DNA of 64,000 bases, taken from positions 173,026 to 237,025 of the forward strand of contig NZ_CVRR01000033.1 of assembly GCF_001406815.1 (NCBI RefSeq). Reading direction: 5' to 3'. The notes below the pieces were generated by a model. That model saw nothing but the letters and a program-made list of their open reading frames with translations. It was not told where the DNA came from and did not search any database. Position 1 is the first letter of the stretch. Each line of letters begins with the position of its first letter. Shown here piece after piece: positions 38,962-47,348 of the stretch. A program made the position numbers and the translations under genes. Source of the stretch: Roseburia faecis (GTDB lineage: Bacteria; Bacillota; Clostridia; Lachnospirales; Lachnospiraceae).

Positions 38962-41607
38962 ATGGCAAACAAGTGGGTATACACCTTCAAAGAAGGTAAC
39001 ATGACCATGCGTAACCTTCTCGGTGGTAAGGGTGCTAACCTTGCGGAGATGACTGAAATCGGTCTTCCAGTACCACAGGGATTCACCATCACAACTGAGG
39101 CATGTACTCAGTACTATGAGGATGGACGTAAAATCAATGATGAAATTATGGCTCAGGCTATGGAAGGTGTAGCTTGGATGGAAAAAGAGAACGGCAAGAA
39201 GTTCGGTGATCTTAAGAATCCTCTTCTTGTATCAGTACGTTCCGGAGCACGTGCTTCTATGCCTGGTATGATGGATACGATCCTTAACCTTGGTCTTAAC
39301 GACGATGTAGTAGCAGCTATGATCGCTGGTAACCCGGATCCAAAGTTTGAGAGATTCGTATACGATTCATATCGTCGTTTCATTCAGATGTTCTCTGACG
39401 TTGTAATGGAAGTTGGTAAGAAATACTTCGAGCAGCTCATCGACAAGATGAAAGCTGACAGAGGTGTTAAGTTTGACGTTGACCTTACAGCAGCAGACTT
39501 AAAGGAATTAGCAGAGCAGTTCAAGGCTGAGTACAAGAATCAGTTAGGAACAGAGTTCCCTTCCGATCCTGTAGAGCAGTTAAAGCTTGCAATCGAGGCT
39601 GTATTCCGTTCATGGGACAACCCACGTGCTAACGTATATAGAAGAGACAACGATATCCCATATTCCTGGGGAACCGCTGTTAACGTAATGCCAATGGTAT
39701 TCGGTAACTTAAATGATCAGTCTGGTACAGGTGTTGCCTTCACTCGTGATCCTGCAACTGGTGAGAACAAGCTTATGGGTGAGTTCCTGATCAATGCACA
39801 GGGTGAGGACGTAGTTGCCGGTGTTCGTACTCCAATGCCAATCGCTCAGATGGAGCAGGAGTTCCCAGAGGCATATGCTGAGTTCCTTAAGGTTTGTGAG
39901 ACTCTTGAGAACCACTACCATGATATGCAGGATATGGAGTTTACGGTTGAGAACAAGAAGTTATACATGCTTCAGTGCCGTAACGGTAAGAGAACAGCTC
40001 CGGCTGCATTAAAGATCGCTTGCGATTTAGTAGACGAGGGACATAAGACTCCGGAAGAGGCAGTTGCTATGATCGATCCTCGTAACCTTGATACATTATT
40101 ACATCCACAGTTCGATGCTGCTGCACTTAAGGCTGCAACTCCACTTGGAAAGGGTCTTGGAGCATCTCCAGGAGCTGCTTGTGGTAAGGTTGTATTTACC
40201 GCTGACGATGCTGAAAGCTGGGCTGAAAGAGGAGAGAAGGTCGTTCTTGTACGTCTTGAGACATCTCCGGAAGATATCACAGGTATGAAGGCTGCTCAGG
40301 GTATCCTTACCGTACGTGGTGGTATGACAAGCCACGCAGCCGTAGTTGCCCGTGGTATGGGTACCTGCTGTGTATCTGGATGTGGCGACATCAACATGGA
40401 CGAGGAGAACAAGAAGTTCACACTCGCTGGACAGACATTCACAGAGGGATCTGAGATCTCTATCGATGGTACAACTGGTAACATTTACGCTGGACTGATC
40501 CCAACCGTAGACGCTTCTATCGCTGGTGAGTTCGGACGTGTTATGGCCTGGGCTGATGAGTTCAGAACTCTTAAGGTTCGTACAAACGCTGATACCCCGG
40601 CTGATGCTAAGAAGGCTCGTGAGCTCGGTGCAGAAGGTATCGGACTTTGCCGTACAGAGCATATGTTCTTCGATCCGGAGAGAATCGCTGCTTTCCGTGA
40701 GATGATCTGTTCTGATACAGAGGAAGAGAGAGAAGTTGCTCTTGACAAGATTCTTCCATATCAGCAGTCTGACTTCAAGGCTCTCTATGAGGCTCTTGAG
40801 GGATGCCCGGTAACCATCCGTTTCCTGGATCCACCTCTTCATGAGTTCGTTCCTACAGAGGACGCTGACATTGAGAAGCTTGCTAAGGCTAAGAATAAAT
40901 CAGTAGAAGAGATCAAGGCTATCTGTGCATCACTTCATGAGTTCAACCCAATGATGGGACACAGAGGATGCCGTCTTGCTGTTACTTATCCTTCTATTGC
41001 AAAGATGCAGACAAAGGCTGTTATCCGTGCAGCAATTGAAGTACAGAAGGAGCATGCAGATTGGACAGTTAAGCCAGAGATCATGATTCCACTTGTATGT
41101 GAAGTTAAGGAGCTTAAGTATGTTAAGAATATCGTAGTAGAGACCGCTGATGCTGAGATCGCTGCTGCCGGTGTAAACCTTGAGTACGAGGTTGGTACAA
41201 TGATCGAGATCCCTCGTGCAGCTCTTACTGCTGATGAGATCGCTACAGAGGCTGACTTCTTCTGCTTCGGTACAAACGATTTAACACAGATGACATTCGG
41301 ATTCTCCCGTGATGATGCAGGTAAGTTCTTAAATGCTTACTATGATAAGAAGATCTTCGAGAGCGATCCATTCGCTAAGCTTGACCAGACAGGTGTTGGT
41401 AAGTTAATGGAGACAGCTATCAAACTTGGTAAGCCGGTTAATCCTAAGCTTCACGTTGGTATCTGTGGTGAGCATGGTGGAGATCCTTCATCTGTTGAGT
41501 TCTGCCACAAGATTGGTCTGGATTACGTTTCATGTTCTCCATTCCGTGTACCGATCGCTCGTCTTGCAGCAGCACAGGCTGCTATTGCTGAGAAGGCAGC
41601 TAAATAA
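38962..41607 (+). CDS. ppdK: Pyruvate, phosphate dikinase
   Basis: Interconverts pyruvate + ATP + Pi and PEP + AMP + PPi; 881 aa, full length. The N-terminal ATP-grasp domain starts KWVYTFKEGNMTMRNLLGGK. The swivelling phosphohistidine is H458 (GGMTSHAAVVARGMG). The C-terminal PEP/pyruvate barrel carries C835 (HVGICGEHGGDPSS). Codon choice is strongly biased to GCT, CTT, CGT, AAC and GGT compared with its neighbours, as expected for a very highly expressed glycolytic gene in Lachnospiraceae. Confidence 0.98.
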   Translation: MANKWVYTFKEGNMTMRNLLGGKGANLAEMTEIGLPVPQGFTITTEACTQYYEDGRKINDEIMAQAMEGVAWMEKENGKKFGDLKNPLLVSVRSGARASMPGMMDTILNLGLNDDVVAAMIAGNPDPKFERFVYDSYRRFIQMFSDVVMEVGKKYFEQLIDKMKADRGVKFDVDLTAADLKELAEQFKAEYKNQLGTEFPSDPVEQLKLAIEAVFRSWDNPRANVYRRDNDIPYSWGTAVNVMPMVFGNLNDQSGTGVAFTRDPATGENKLMGEFLINAQGEDVVAGVRTPMPIAQMEQEFPEAYAEFLKVCETLENHYHDMQDMEFTVENKKLYMLQCRNGKRTAPAALKIACDLVDEGHKTPEEAVAMIDPRNLDTLLHPQFDAAALKAATPLGKGLGASPGAACGKVVFTADDAESWAERGEKVVLVRLETSPEDITGMKAAQGILTVRGGMTSHAAVVARGMGTCCVSGCGDINMDEENKKFTLAGQTFTEGSEISIDGTTGNIYAGLIPTVDASIAGEFGRVMAWADEFRTLKVRTNADTPADAKKARELGAEGIGLCRTEHMFFDPERIAAFREMICSDTEEEREVALDKILPYQQSDFKALYEALEGCPVTIRFLDPPLHEFVPTEDADIEKLAKAKNKSVEEIKAICASLHEFNPMMGHRGCRLAVTYPSIAKMQTKAVIRAAIEVQKEHADWTVKPEIMIPLVCEVKELKYVKNIVVETADAEIAAAGVNLEYEVGTMIEIPRAALTADEIATEADFFCFGTNDLTQMTFGFSRDDAGKFLNAYYDKKIFESDPFAKLDQTGVGKLMETAIKLGKPVNPKLHVGICGEHGGDPSSVEFCHKIGLDYVSCSPFRVPIARLAAAQAAIAEKAAK

Positions 41608-41689
41608 TTTATTGTGAGTCGTTTTGTTGTGAGGCATCTCATAACAGAATAAAGCAGATTTACATGAACCAGATCTAGGCTCGTGTTGC

Positions 41690-41724
41690 ATATCAGCCCC
41701 ATCATTTGATGGGGCTGATATTTT
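41690..41724 (+). terminator. Terminator after ppdK
   Basis: ATATCAGCCCCATCA and TGATGGGGCTGATAT around a small T loop, followed by TTTCT. A strong stem 82 bp after the ppdK stop; it marks the end of the core region. Confidence 0.9.
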
Positions 41725-42029
41725 CTATATCAAATCACAGAGCAATACTGCATTTGAGAGTGTTATTATGTTGTGTGGGGAGCCACTTTTGTGGTTGTTA
41801 CTTTTTTGAATAAGCAATTTCAAATGCTTTTGGGGATATTGTTCTTATTGATATCCGTGTCGGATGAAATCTCAGATGTAAAATAAAAATTGAATGATTG
41901 TGTGAGATAAAGGATGATAGGGTGAGTTTTTGGTGCCCAAGAAATAGAAATATTTGAAGAGGGAGCAAAAGAATTGTTGTGTGTGGGGAACAGCTTTTTG
42001 GAAAGCTTTCAGAAAGGGTGGCATGGAAG
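41725..42029 (+). other. Non-coding stretch with degenerate repeat copies
   Basis: No gene is supported here. The segment 41770-41795 (TTGTGTGGGG then AGCCACTTTTG) resembles 41978-42000 (TGTGTGGGGA then ACAGCTTTTTG). Segment 41957-41999 looks like a decayed copy of the 42-bp repeat listed next, at the expected distance (about 73 bp) before its first clear copy. The composition is AT-rich, unlike the core genes to the left. Confidence 0.45.
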
Positions 42030-42365
42030 AAATGGTACTAAAAGCGCATAAAGAGATTGCAAAGTACTACTTTAAGCAAGAATTTTAGATGATGTAAAGG
42101 CAAAGTAGTACTATAAGCAAGAATGAAGCAATTAAGTACTACTTTTTATATCAAATCATGATGGGAAAAAGAAAAAAGTAGTACCAAATAAAAGAATGAT
42201 GGCTACTATGTACTGTTTTGAAAGAAAAATGGACGAAAGGAGATTGAAAAGTGGTGTTAAAAACGTTGATTCTGGATTTAATGTACTACTTCCGGGGAGC
42301 ACAGAATACGAAAAATCAAAATAAGTAGTACTAAAAAAGATTGCGAGAAGGATTTAGTACGATTT
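42030..42365 (+). repeat. Array of five semi-palindromic repeats with 30/31-bp spacers
   Basis: Repeat units lie at 42030-42072, 42103-42144, 42176-42218, 42249-42291 and 42323-42365 (42-43 bp). Most begin AAGTAGTAC and end GTACTACTT, 9-bp arms that are reverse complements of each other. The third (ending GTACTGTTT), fourth (starting AAGTGGTGT), first (starting AAATGGTAC) and fifth (ending GTACGATTT) have diverged at one end. The interior is weakly conserved (A-rich, then GATTGA-like, then GGATTTA-like). The intervening spacers are 30, 31, 30 and 31 bp and share no sequence. The period is 72-74 bp. The geometry is CRISPR-like but the repeats are too divergent for a standard CRISPR and no cas gene is present. 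Confidence 0.75.
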
Positions 42366-42390
42366 AAGACAAAGAAGGAAAGGATGATTA

Positions 42391-43212
42391 TTGGGGATGC
42401 AATTATTTCAGAAACAAGTAAGAAACCAAATAAAAGAAACAAGAGATTTATTGGATAGGATTCAGCAGTTTCAGAAGACTGTACCAAAAGGTTCTTTGAT
42501 AATTACACATAAGCAAAAAAAGGTTTATTATAAATGGCAGTATCTTGACAAGAACTTAAAATGTATAAGAAAGTATCTTTCGAAAAGGGAGATGAAACAG
42601 ATTCAATTGTTAGCGCAAAAAGGTTATTATGAGAAAGTAGAGCCTATTTTACAGAAAAATTTGAAATTGCTTGAAAAATTTGAAAGAGCATATTGTTATG
42701 ATAAGGAAATGCAGGTGTATGAATCAATGACAGAAGACAGGCAGTCGTTGATTATACCATTGGAAGAGAATTGTACACATCGGATTCGGGCATGGGAACA
42801 GGAAACATATGAACCATGCAATAAATACCCGGAGACATTGAGGTATGAGACAAACGCAGGTGAATTTGTGCGTTCTAAGTCAGAGGTGATTATAGCAAAT
42901 CTATTACATATGAAAGCAGATCAGCTTTTATACAAATATGAGCGGCCGCTAAAATTAAGATATCAAGGGCGTAAAATCATAGTTTATCCGGATTTTACAA
43001 TTTTAAATACACAGACAGGAAAGTTTACCTATTGGGAGCATGCGGGACTGATGAGCAAACCAGAGTATGTTTCTGATTTTGTTTGGAAGAACAGTTTGTA
43101 TTATGAGAACCATTTATTGCCGGGGACAGATGTTTTATTCACTTTTGAAACGGAAGATCATCCGTTGGAAATCCGCACGCTTAAGCATATGATTTCGGAT
43201 TTGATGACGTAA
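42391..43212 (+). CDS. Uncharacterised PD-(D/E)XK-like protein next to repeat array
   Basis: 273 aa, no named family that I can give with certainty. The N-terminal ~125 residues are basic and helical, coiled-coil-like (RNQIKETRDLLDRIQQFQ, then KYLSKREMKQIQLLAQK). The C-terminal half has a nuclease-like motif series: SKSEVIIANLL near residue 162 (Glu), YERPLKLRY, IVYPDFTILN near 200 (Asp), and YWEHAGLM near 214 (Glu then His), as in PD-(D/E)XK folds. Its start (TTG 42391 or ATG 42397) lies only ~25 bp after the last array repeat, so transcripts from upstream would carry both. It is AT-rich relative to the core. Confidence 0.7.
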   Translation: MGMQLFQKQVRNQIKETRDLLDRIQQFQKTVPKGSLIITHKQKKVYYKWQYLDKNLKCIRKYLSKREMKQIQLLAQKGYYEKVEPILQKNLKLLEKFERAYCYDKEMQVYESMTEDRQSLIIPLEENCTHRIRAWEQETYEPCNKYPETLRYETNAGEFVRSKSEVIIANLLHMKADQLLYKYERPLKLRYQGRKIIVYPDFTILNTQTGKFTYWEHAGLMSKPEYVSDFVWKNSLYYENHLLPGTDVLFTFETEDHPLEIRTLKHMISDLMT

Positions 43213-43352
43213 AAGAGTAGATACAGGCATCTATAAAACAGATGTATTTGTAGAGCAACTTTTTATAAGTGATTGAGATAACAGAAAAACAACGGATAAT
43301 AAGAAAAGATGGATGTTTGTGATTCCTTATCTTGTCCAAATTCAGCTCTCAT

Positions 43353-43996
43353 TGAGAGTGTAATATAAAGTGTGTAAGTTACCGGTAACAAAAACTTACG
43401 CACTTTATTTTTTCCTAAAGTGCGGTATCTTTAAGAAAGGATTTGAAAGGATTATGAATAACGCACTTATGGCACCAAGAAAAAACAAACGCAGCGAGAC
43501 CAGCAAAGCTATCGCCCAGGCAATTGATCAGTATAAACCAACTTCGGCTGAGGAGATGCAGGACGCATTAAAAGACATATTTGGTCCAATGTTTGAAGCA
43601 ATGCTTCAAGGGGAAATGGACAGTCATCTCGGCTATGAAAGCAACGACTGCGGTTATAAGGACACTAGTAACCGCAGAAATGGATACACCCATAAAACAT
43701 TGAAAACCACCATGGGAGATGTTGAAATTGATACTCCGAGAGACAGAGAGGGCTCCTTTGATCCGCAGCTTATTCCCAAAAGGACTAAAGATGTAAGCGG
43801 CATTGAAGATAAAGTATTATCCATGTATGCAAAAGGGATGAGCCAGCGTGATATTGCTGATACAATTGAAGATATTTATGGATTTGAGATTTCATACGAA
43901 ACCATTTCAAATATCACAGATCAGGTTATAGAAACGGCAAATAAATGGCAAAACAGACCATTAAAGAAATTTTACAGTTTTATCTTTGTTGCACCG
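43353..43996 (+). mobile_element. IS256-family element, left-end fragment
   Basis: The left end is only approximate. The segment AAAGTGTGTAAGTT, then AACTTACGCACTTTA (43367-43405) is an inverted repeat typical of the leader of these elements. The element is cut off inside the transposase near 43996, so its right end is absent. Confidence 0.7.
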
Positions 43997-44113
43997 GCTC
44001 CTTTTAAGCTGGAAAAAGAGCAGGAAAAACTGGATGAGGTAGACGTAAAGGACTTGGTACTCCTGCAACAAGAGCCGGTGTTATTGAGAAGCTGGTTCGT
44101 ATCGGTTTTGTAG
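43454..44113 (+). pseudogene. Truncated IS256-family transposase fused to foreign sequence
   Basis: From ATG 43454 the product is a good mutator/IS256 transposase N-terminus: MNNALMAPRKNKRSETSKA, then EAMLQGEMDSHLGYE, RRNGYTHKTLKTTMGDVEI, DTPRDREGSFDPQLIPKR and YAKGMSQRDIADTIEDIYG. Homology stops after PLKKFYSFIFV (about 43996), where a full transposase would enter the first catalytic Asp region and continue for roughly 200 more residues. The frame instead runs into a topoisomerase/mobile-element fragment and ends at 44113. It is non-functional as a transposase. Confidence 0.9.
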
Positions 44114-44220
44114 AAAGACAGGGCAATAAGAAAACAAAGTATCTGGTTCCAACAGAAAAGGGAACTTCTCTTATTACGGTCATGCCGGAACAGATTCAGT
44201 CGGCATCTGTAATAGAAAAG
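44038..44220 (+). pseudogene. DNA topoisomerase III (TopB) fragment
   Basis: From 44050 the frame reads GLGTPATRAGVIEKLVRIGF, then VERQGNKKTKYLVPTEKGTS and LITVMPEQIQS. This is the conserved type IA topoisomerase segment around the GxGTPATRA motif, as in the TopB genes carried on conjugative elements. Only about 55 residues remain. The sequence upstream (EKLDEVDVK) is in another frame, suggesting a 1-bp loss near 44048. After QIQS the frame runs straight into relaxase sequence, so a deletion joined the two genes. Confidence 0.8.
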
Positions 44221-45156
44221 AAGAAGCCAAGTGAGCGTGTTAAGCGAACTACTTATCCCGAGAAGAAATCCTTCCGCGATGATATCAAAGATGCGATTGA
44301 TCGGATTCTTAAGGAAGGCAGCGCAAAAGAATTTGATGAGCTGCTTTATAAACTGGAAGATGCCGGATACGAGATTAAGCGTGGAAAGCATATTTCTCTA
44401 AAGAAAAAAGATCAGAAAAGGTTCATTCGACTACGTTCCCTGGGTGATGGTTATACAGAAGATGACCTTAAGAAGATTCTTGCCGGTGAGATGGAGCATG
44501 CTTTCTACGATAATGAAAAAGCCGAAAAGCAGCCAAAGACTTACCAGCGAAAAAAGGAAGATCATGAGTTTGACCTTCTTATTGATATTCAAAAGAAGCT
44601 GGCTCAGGGTAAAGGAAAATATTATGTTCGCTTTGCCAAGAACTTTAATACCAAGCAGGTGGCCAAGGCAGTTTTATATCTGAAGCAGCATGACATTCGA
44701 AGCTATGATGACCTAGAGAAAAATGTGAAAACAGCAACAGTCCGCTTTACAGAATTATCAGCTTCCATCGAAGCAAATGAGAAGCGACTTGCTGAGATTC
44801 AGGTCTTGAAGAAACATATCTTTGATTACTTTAAGACCAAAGACGTATATGCGGATTATCGTAAATGCGGATACAGCAAGAAGTTCCTGGAAGAGCATAG
44901 ACAGGAAATCCTGCTTCATAAGGCTGCCAAGAATGCTTTTGATGAGCTTCATCTGAAGAAGCTACCTAAGGTAAAAGATTTAAATGCGGAGTATGCTGAG
45001 ATCCTTGCAGAAAAGAAAAAGCTGTACGGTGAATATCGTCAGGTTAAGAAAGATATGCAGGAGAATCAAAGAGCAAAATACGATATCGACTAGTTCCTTA
45101 AAAGCGATGAAGAGCAGAAGAAGGAACGTGTCAGAAAATACAATATCACTCGATAA
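44182..45156 (+). pseudogene. Relaxase (mobilisation nuclease) C-terminal fragment with internal stop
   Basis: The sequence from about 44255 (KSFRDDIKDAIDRILKEGSA, then EFDELLYKLEDAGYEIKRGK and DQKRFIRLRSLGDGYTEDDL) matches the C-terminal part of MobA/VirD2-type relaxases from Firmicute integrative conjugative elements. The N-terminal catalytic domain, with the nicking Tyr and HxH site, is missing. The frame meets a TAG at 45091-45093 and then continues FLKSDEEQKKERVRKYNITR to a TAA at 45154-45156, so the stop looks like a CAG-to-TAG change near the natural end. Confidence 0.82.
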
Positions 45157-45536
45157 TTCTTTTTGGAAAATCTGTAGGTTTAAGACTTATGGGTTCCCCT
45201 CTTTTTTCATTTCTGAAGAAAATTCCAACGGAAGAAAATAGCGATTCGTAAGAATTGCGTAGCCAAGCGATTAGCTGGTTCAAGGGGATTGGGGATGTGC
45301 CTCCAACGAGCGAAAAGTAGCTTTTTGTACAAAAAAGCACTGCTCGCCACTTTGCGAAGACGCGCCCTAACACCATCGAAGATGGTGTCGCGCGAAGCGG
45401 GAAAATAGATTAGAAAAGCATGAAAAAAGGTCCGGGAGTCCAGATAATGGGACAGTATTTTTGATAATTTAGACATATAACAAGCCTAAAATGAAAAATT
45501 AAACCTGTACTTTGACAACTGAAAATGGCTATAAAA
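45157..45536. other. Non-coding ICE-derived stretch with hairpins
   Basis: No coding frame is supported. Features seen are a GCTTTTT-GTAC-AAAAAAGC hairpin (45320-45338) nested between GAGC (45308) and GCTC (45343), and ACACCATC-GAA-GATGGTGT (45370-45388) enclosed by CGCG repeats. This kind of structured, GC-patchy sequence commonly follows relaxase genes in clostridial conjugative elements. The end is cut by the IS30 element. Confidence 0.55.
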
Positions 45537-46968
45537 GGTCTAGTTTACTTTTTCTACAGCCCTTTCCAAGGCATGATATATTGGTTATATCGATTACTAT
45601 CTGCTGGGAAAGGAGCAGATATGAATTATTACAATGCTAGCGGACAAATGGACCTGTCAGATCGAATAGCAATAGAAACTGGGATATGCATCGGGGAGTC
45701 ATTCAAAAAAATAGCAAAAAGACTTCGCAGACATCCATCTACTATTGCACATGAAGTTAAAGAAAACAGACCCTTCATTAAAGGTAATTACCCGAATGGA
45801 AAAGATTGCCGCATGGCAAGACAATGCACAGTAAGGAATTTGTGCGGCTGTGATGAAGAAGCCTGTAATACAAAGTGTAGACTTTGCAGAGGAGTGGATT
45901 GTACCAAGGTATGCGATAGATATGTATCAGTTGCTTGCCATAAGTTTGATTCGCCTCCGTATGTTTGTAATAACTGTAAGGATAAAAAGCTTTGCAACAA
46001 AGATAAGTATATTTACAGTGCGAAATTCGCTGATGCAGCTGTAACTCGTCGTAGATCGGAGAGTCGACAAGGAGTTAGACTTTCTGATGAAAAGAAGGAA
46101 GAATTGGATGAACTTGTGACTCGACTTGTTAAGAAAGGCCAGCCTTTAACACACATATATGCAGAACATGAAAATGAAATGCCAGTGTGTTTGAGAACAC
46201 TTTATAACTATATCGATGAAGGTGCCTTATCTATTAAAAACATAGATTTAAGAAGAAAGACAGGCTACAAACCACGAAAGAAAAAGTACAACGATATCAA
46301 TGGATTTCACTCAATGGAGTATAGACAGTGTAGGACATATGAGGATTTTGAGTATGCGATGAAATTCAAATATTCAGAAGATGAAGTAACAGAAATGGAT
46401 ACTGTAAAAGGCGTTAGAGAATCTGGAAAGCGTTTGCTTACAATGATCTTTAGAAAGAACAACGTAATGCTACTATTCCTGATGCCAGATGGAAAAGCAG
46501 AATCCGTAAAAAGGGTTCTGGACTATCTCGAGACAGGATTGGGAATAGATGTTTTTAGACGGTTGTTTCCGGTTATATTGACTGACAACGGCAGCGAATT
46601 CAAGAAGGTAGATGAGTTAGAACTTACGCTGGATGAGGATGGCTTCCTAGTTTATAGAACAAGCCTTTATTACTGTGATCCAATGGCTTCATGGCAAAAA
46701 GGGTGTATCGAGAAGAATCATGAATTTATTCGTTATGCCGTGCCAAAAGGAAAAAGCTTAAACCCATACACGCAAGAAGATATGACTTTATTAATGAATC
46801 ATATCAATAGTGTAAAACGTCCTGGACTTGGAAATAAAAGTCCATACGAGCTCGTAGAAGAGGATGATGAAGATTTCAAAGCATTAATGTCATTATTAAA
46901 AATGCACCTCATCCCGCCAGATGAAGTGCATTTAATGCCAGATTTATTCGTTAAAAAGTAATTAGACC
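45537..46968 (+). mobile_element. IS30-family insertion sequence, apparently complete
   Basis: The left terminal repeat GGTCTAGTTTACTTTTT begins at 45537. The right repeat AAAAAGTAATTAGACC ends at 46968 and overlaps the transposase stop. The two match as inverted repeats with one gap and one substitution. The element is 1432 bp with a single transposase gene. No clear target-site duplication was found in the immediate flanks, which may reflect later rearrangement. Confidence 0.8.
45621..46961 (+). CDS. IS30-family transposase with Cys-rich insertion
   Basis: 446 aa from ATG 45621 (AAGGAG SD); the frame opens earlier but lies outside the terminal repeat there. An N-terminal HTH typical of IS30 is present (SFKKIAKRLRRHPSTIAHEV). 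Residues ~60-130 are a cysteine-rich, probably zinc-binding region (CRMARQCTVRNLCGCDEEAC, then CRLCRGVDCTKVC and CNNCKDKKLC). The DDE core follows: EMDTVKG, LTDNGSEFKK and the Glu region SWQKGCIEKNHEFIRYAVPK. All catalytic residues appear present, so it may be active. Confidence 0.92.
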   Translation: MNYYNASGQMDLSDRIAIETGICIGESFKKIAKRLRRHPSTIAHEVKENRPFIKGNYPNGKDCRMARQCTVRNLCGCDEEACNTKCRLCRGVDCTKVCDRYVSVACHKFDSPPYVCNNCKDKKLCNKDKYIYSAKFADAAVTRRRSESRQGVRLSDEKKEELDELVTRLVKKGQPLTHIYAEHENEMPVCLRTLYNYIDEGALSIKNIDLRRKTGYKPRKKKYNDINGFHSMEYRQCRTYEDFEYAMKFKYSEDEVTEMDTVKGVRESGKRLLTMIFRKNNVMLLFLMPDGKAESVKRVLDYLETGLGIDVFRRLFPVILTDNGSEFKKVDELELTLDEDGFLVYRTSLYYCDPMASWQKGCIEKNHEFIRYAVPKGKSLNPYTQEDMTLLMNHINSVKRPGLGNKSPYELVEEDDEDFKALMSLLKMHLIPPDEVHLMPDLFVKK

Positions 46969-47246
46969 GAAGCTGCAGATAGTAATCGATTTGTCAATAG
47001 GTATTAAATAGACGGGTCGCATTTACTTTTGCATAACAAGTAGCCAGCCGTCTGTTAATCATGCAAACAAATATATACCTGCTATCTGGAATGCCTTAAT
47101 TATAGCATGATATTTGAATTTGAACATCCATTATTAGGGCTTTATTTGACCTCAGAACAGAATTTTGATTATTAGACGTATTTTCAGTTGGGTTTTAGTT
47201 TTTCATTCAAGGGACATATAACAAGACCGTAGGGAATTAAAAAATC

Positions 47247-47259
47247 AGCTGTGACAGCT
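47247..47259. promoter_or_regulatory. Palindrome upstream of the defence operon promoter
   Basis: AGCTGT-G-ACAGCT, perfect 6-bp arms, about 60 bp upstream of the -35 box. Possible regulator site. Confidence 0.4.
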
Positions 47260-47297
47260 AATATGTATAATATAAGATATGATGAGATGCAGAAATG

Positions 47298-47311
47298 TTT
47301 GACCTGTCAAA
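47298..47311. promoter_or_regulatory. Candidate XRE operator
   Basis: TTTGAC-CT-GTCAAA, 6-bp arms, ending 8 bp before the -35 box. A good candidate site for the XRE regulator encoded just downstream. Confidence 0.5.
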
Positions 47312-47319
47312 TATTTTGT

Positions 47320-47348
47320 TTGCCTAGTTGGTATATTTATGGTATGAT
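47320..47348 (+). promoter_or_regulatory. Promoter of the defence operon
   Basis: TTGCCT (47320-47325), 17-bp spacer, TATGAT (47343-47348), 71 bp before the XRE ATG. A second palindrome, TGTGC-TGTTTT-GCACA (47354-47369), covers the expected transcription start and could be another operator. Confidence 0.7.

Noticed and set aside
42030..42365. Calling the repeat array a true CRISPR
   Set aside because: Repeat units differ from each other at many interior positions and no cas gene is present within the window, so I list it as a repeat array.
45525..45620. Longer N-terminus of the IS30 transposase from ATG 45525
   Set aside because: It would begin 12 bp outside the terminal inverted repeat; ATG 45621 has a proper SD and starts the conserved region.
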